Below are positions 31,385 through 32,442 of a stretch of DNA of 32,442 bases, piece after piece. Positions within the stretch are counted from its first letter, which is position 1, and each line of letters begins with the position of its first letter. The notes beneath the pieces were generated by a model. The model had not been told where the DNA came from, did no database searches, and worked only from the letters and a program-made list of their open reading frames with translations. Source of the DNA: Streptosporangiaceae bacterium (GTDB taxonomy: Bacteria > Actinomycetota > Actinomycetes > Streptosporangiales > Streptosporangiaceae); contig JAICUO010000009.1 of assembly GCA_025935815.1 (NCBI GenBank), positions 1 to 32,442 on the forward strand, read 5' to 3'. A program made the position numbers and the translations under genes.

Positions 31385-32442
31385 GTGCGCCACGAGGCGC
31401 ACGGCCGTATTGCCCGTAAAGCGGGCAGGGAATAGAGGAGGTGTCCCTGGGCCTGATGGCTTAGCCGGGACCCGCAATGGAACCGGCGAAAATAGCATGT
31501 CAGTAAACCGGCAGTGGCGCCGAGGCATTCGGGCTACGGGCCGGGAGGCCCGTGTGATATGGCGAAAGCCGAATTGCCTGAATCCCAGTCTCCAGAAGGC
31601 GTATCAGGTCGCCCGCCGGAAACAAAATGCCTGATTACCGGTGCCGGTCCCTGCGGCAAGGCTAGGAGGTACTTGCTGCAATCCTCTGGGACGCAGGAGC
31701 GATGTCCAGCGAGGGCATTTAAGGAGACGGACGGGACGCCTAAGTCACGCTAGATACGTACGGCTGTGTGAACGTGGGATCGACCCCGGCGCGCGAGCGG
31801 CCCGGGGCGACGGAGTGCCCGTAGTAGTCGCGGGGGTAGCGTCCCGCCAATTCTGGAGACCGGGAAAGCCGGACCACAGGGCGAAGGGGCACAGGTGGCT
31901 GGACCCAGCAGGAGCACGAGGTATGCGTAATGCAGAGCGCCGAAGTGGTAGTGAGGGTCCTCCGCGAGCGTGGCGGGAAGGGACTGCCATGTGATGAGTT
32001 GTACCGGCAGATGTTCAACAGGGACCTGTACCTGGCGGCCTACGGGAACATTTACTCTAACAAAGGGGCGATGACCCCCGGGGCCGGCGGGGGAACCGCG
32101 GACGGCATGTCAGAGGCGGAAGTTAACCAGATCGTCGGGCTTATGCGGTCCGAGCGCTACCGGTTTTCCCCGGCGCGCCGGGTCTACATACCGAAGAAAA
32201 ACGGGAAGCTCCGTCCCCTCGGCATGCCGGAATGGCGGGATAAGATTGTCGGCGAGGTAGTTCGCATGCTACTTGAAGCGTACTACGAGCCGCAGTTCTC
32301 GCCACGTTCGCACGGGTTACGGAAAGGGCGCGGGTGCCACACTGCGCTACGGGAAGTCCGTGATACCTGGACCGGGACCGCGTGGTTTATCGAGGGTGAC
32401 ATATCTGACTGCTTCGGGAGTCTTGACCATGAGATCATGCTC
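31385..32442 (+). mobile_element. Group II intron, 5' part (3' end outside window)
   Basis: It begins with the group II consensus GTGCG at 31385, forming the hairpin GTGCGCC-ACGA-GGCGCAC (31385-31402), followed by another (TGCCCG/CGGGCA). About 545 bases of non-coding, structure-rich sequence precede a reverse transcriptase frame in the position of domain IV. In the upstream exon TACCTC at 31372-31377 (-13 to -8, the usual IBS2 place) is complementary to GAGGTA at 31666-31671 (EBS2 candidate). CCTGC at -5 to -1 can pair with GCAGG near 31693 (EBS1 candidate). Domains V and VI would lie beyond the window. Confidence 0.82.
31930..32442 (+). CDS. ltrA: Group II intron reverse transcriptase/maturase, partial
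   Basis: 171 codons from ATG 31930, with GAGG eight bases upstream, open to the end of the window. The RT0/RT1 region reads YGNIYSNKGAMTPGAGGGTADG, then RRVYIPKKNGKLRPLGMPEW, RDKIVGEVVRMLLEAYYEPQ and FSPRSHGLRKGRGCHTAL. The first catalytic-Asp block is WFIEGDISDCFGSLDHEIM. The YxDD box, maturase and any endonuclease domain are outside. It should reverse-transcribe the intron and help it splice. Codon use (AAC ATT TAC TCT AAC AAA) is less GC-biased than in neighbouring genes, consistent with acquisition. The gene symbol follows the generic intron-protein name. Confidence 0.88.
   Translation, partial: MQSAEVVVRVLRERGGKGLPCDELYRQMFNRDLYLAAYGNIYSNKGAMTPGAGGGTADGMSEAEVNQIVGLMRSERYRFSPARRVYIPKKNGKLRPLGMPEWRDKIVGEVVRMLLEAYYEPQFSPRSHGLRKGRGCHTALREVRDTWTGTAWFIEGDISDCFGSLDHEIML

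Noticed and set aside
31514-31753. 79-codon open frame inside the intron
   Set aside because: It falls in the ribozyme part of the group II intron and has no protein similarity I can see.
1-32442. CRISPR array, tRNA, rRNA or integrase attachment site
   Set aside because: No regularly spaced repeats, cloverleaf-like sequence or integrase gene were found on either strand by reading.

Overview
The window is very GC-rich throughout and carries several actinobacterial signatures: DUF397 and XRE-DUF5753 regulators, an RsbW-like ATPase, an F420-type PPOX protein and a DUF222/13E12-repeat gene. It most likely comes from the chromosome of a soil actinomycete (Streptosporangiales/Streptomycetales-like). 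The sequence alone does not fix the genus. No rRNA, tRNA or CRISPR array was found.

Layout. 1-2584: two tandem aldehyde dehydrogenases, the first cut by the window edge. 2585-4944: a WhiJ-type regulatory locus (XRE-DUF5753, DUF397, divergent RsbW-like ATPase, small CxCG-repeat protein) containing two large inverted repeats. 4967-6752: minus-strand operon of an AraC regulator, a PPOX-fold protein and a VOC protein. 6793-6960: a short remnant resembling the start of a TRIC/UPF0126 channel gene. 7005-10400: a large secreted GH15 glucodextranase-like enzyme. 10526-10999: a small two-helix membrane protein. 11082-14600: minus-strand operon of a tandem MmgE/PrpD protein, an SDR and a PPOX oxidoreductase.

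14820-30298 is the centrepiece. It is ten plus-strand genes with gaps of at most 39 bases and several start/stop overlaps, ending at a palindromic terminator. The order is S12 serine hydrolase; peptide ABC transporter (lipoprotein, DppB, a DppC-DppD fusion, DppF); an S9 peptidase fused to a second S12 hydrolase; M20 amidohydrolase; COG3375-type GNAT; N-succinylamino acid racemase (NSAR)-like enolase; PucR regulator. The GNAT + NSAR + M20 trio matches the known irreversible D- to L-amino acid route (N-succinylation, racemisation, desuccinylation). Together with a peptide importer and two cytosolic S12 enzymes, I infer a complete system for importing peptides that contain D-residues, hydrolysing them and converting the D-residues to L-amino acids.

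30299-32442: an AT-rich promoter/operator, then a DUF222 gene interrupted at 31384/31385 by a group II intron whose reverse transcriptase runs off the window. Three copies of a short GC-rich palindromic repeat lie inside the transporter genes and are translated in frame.
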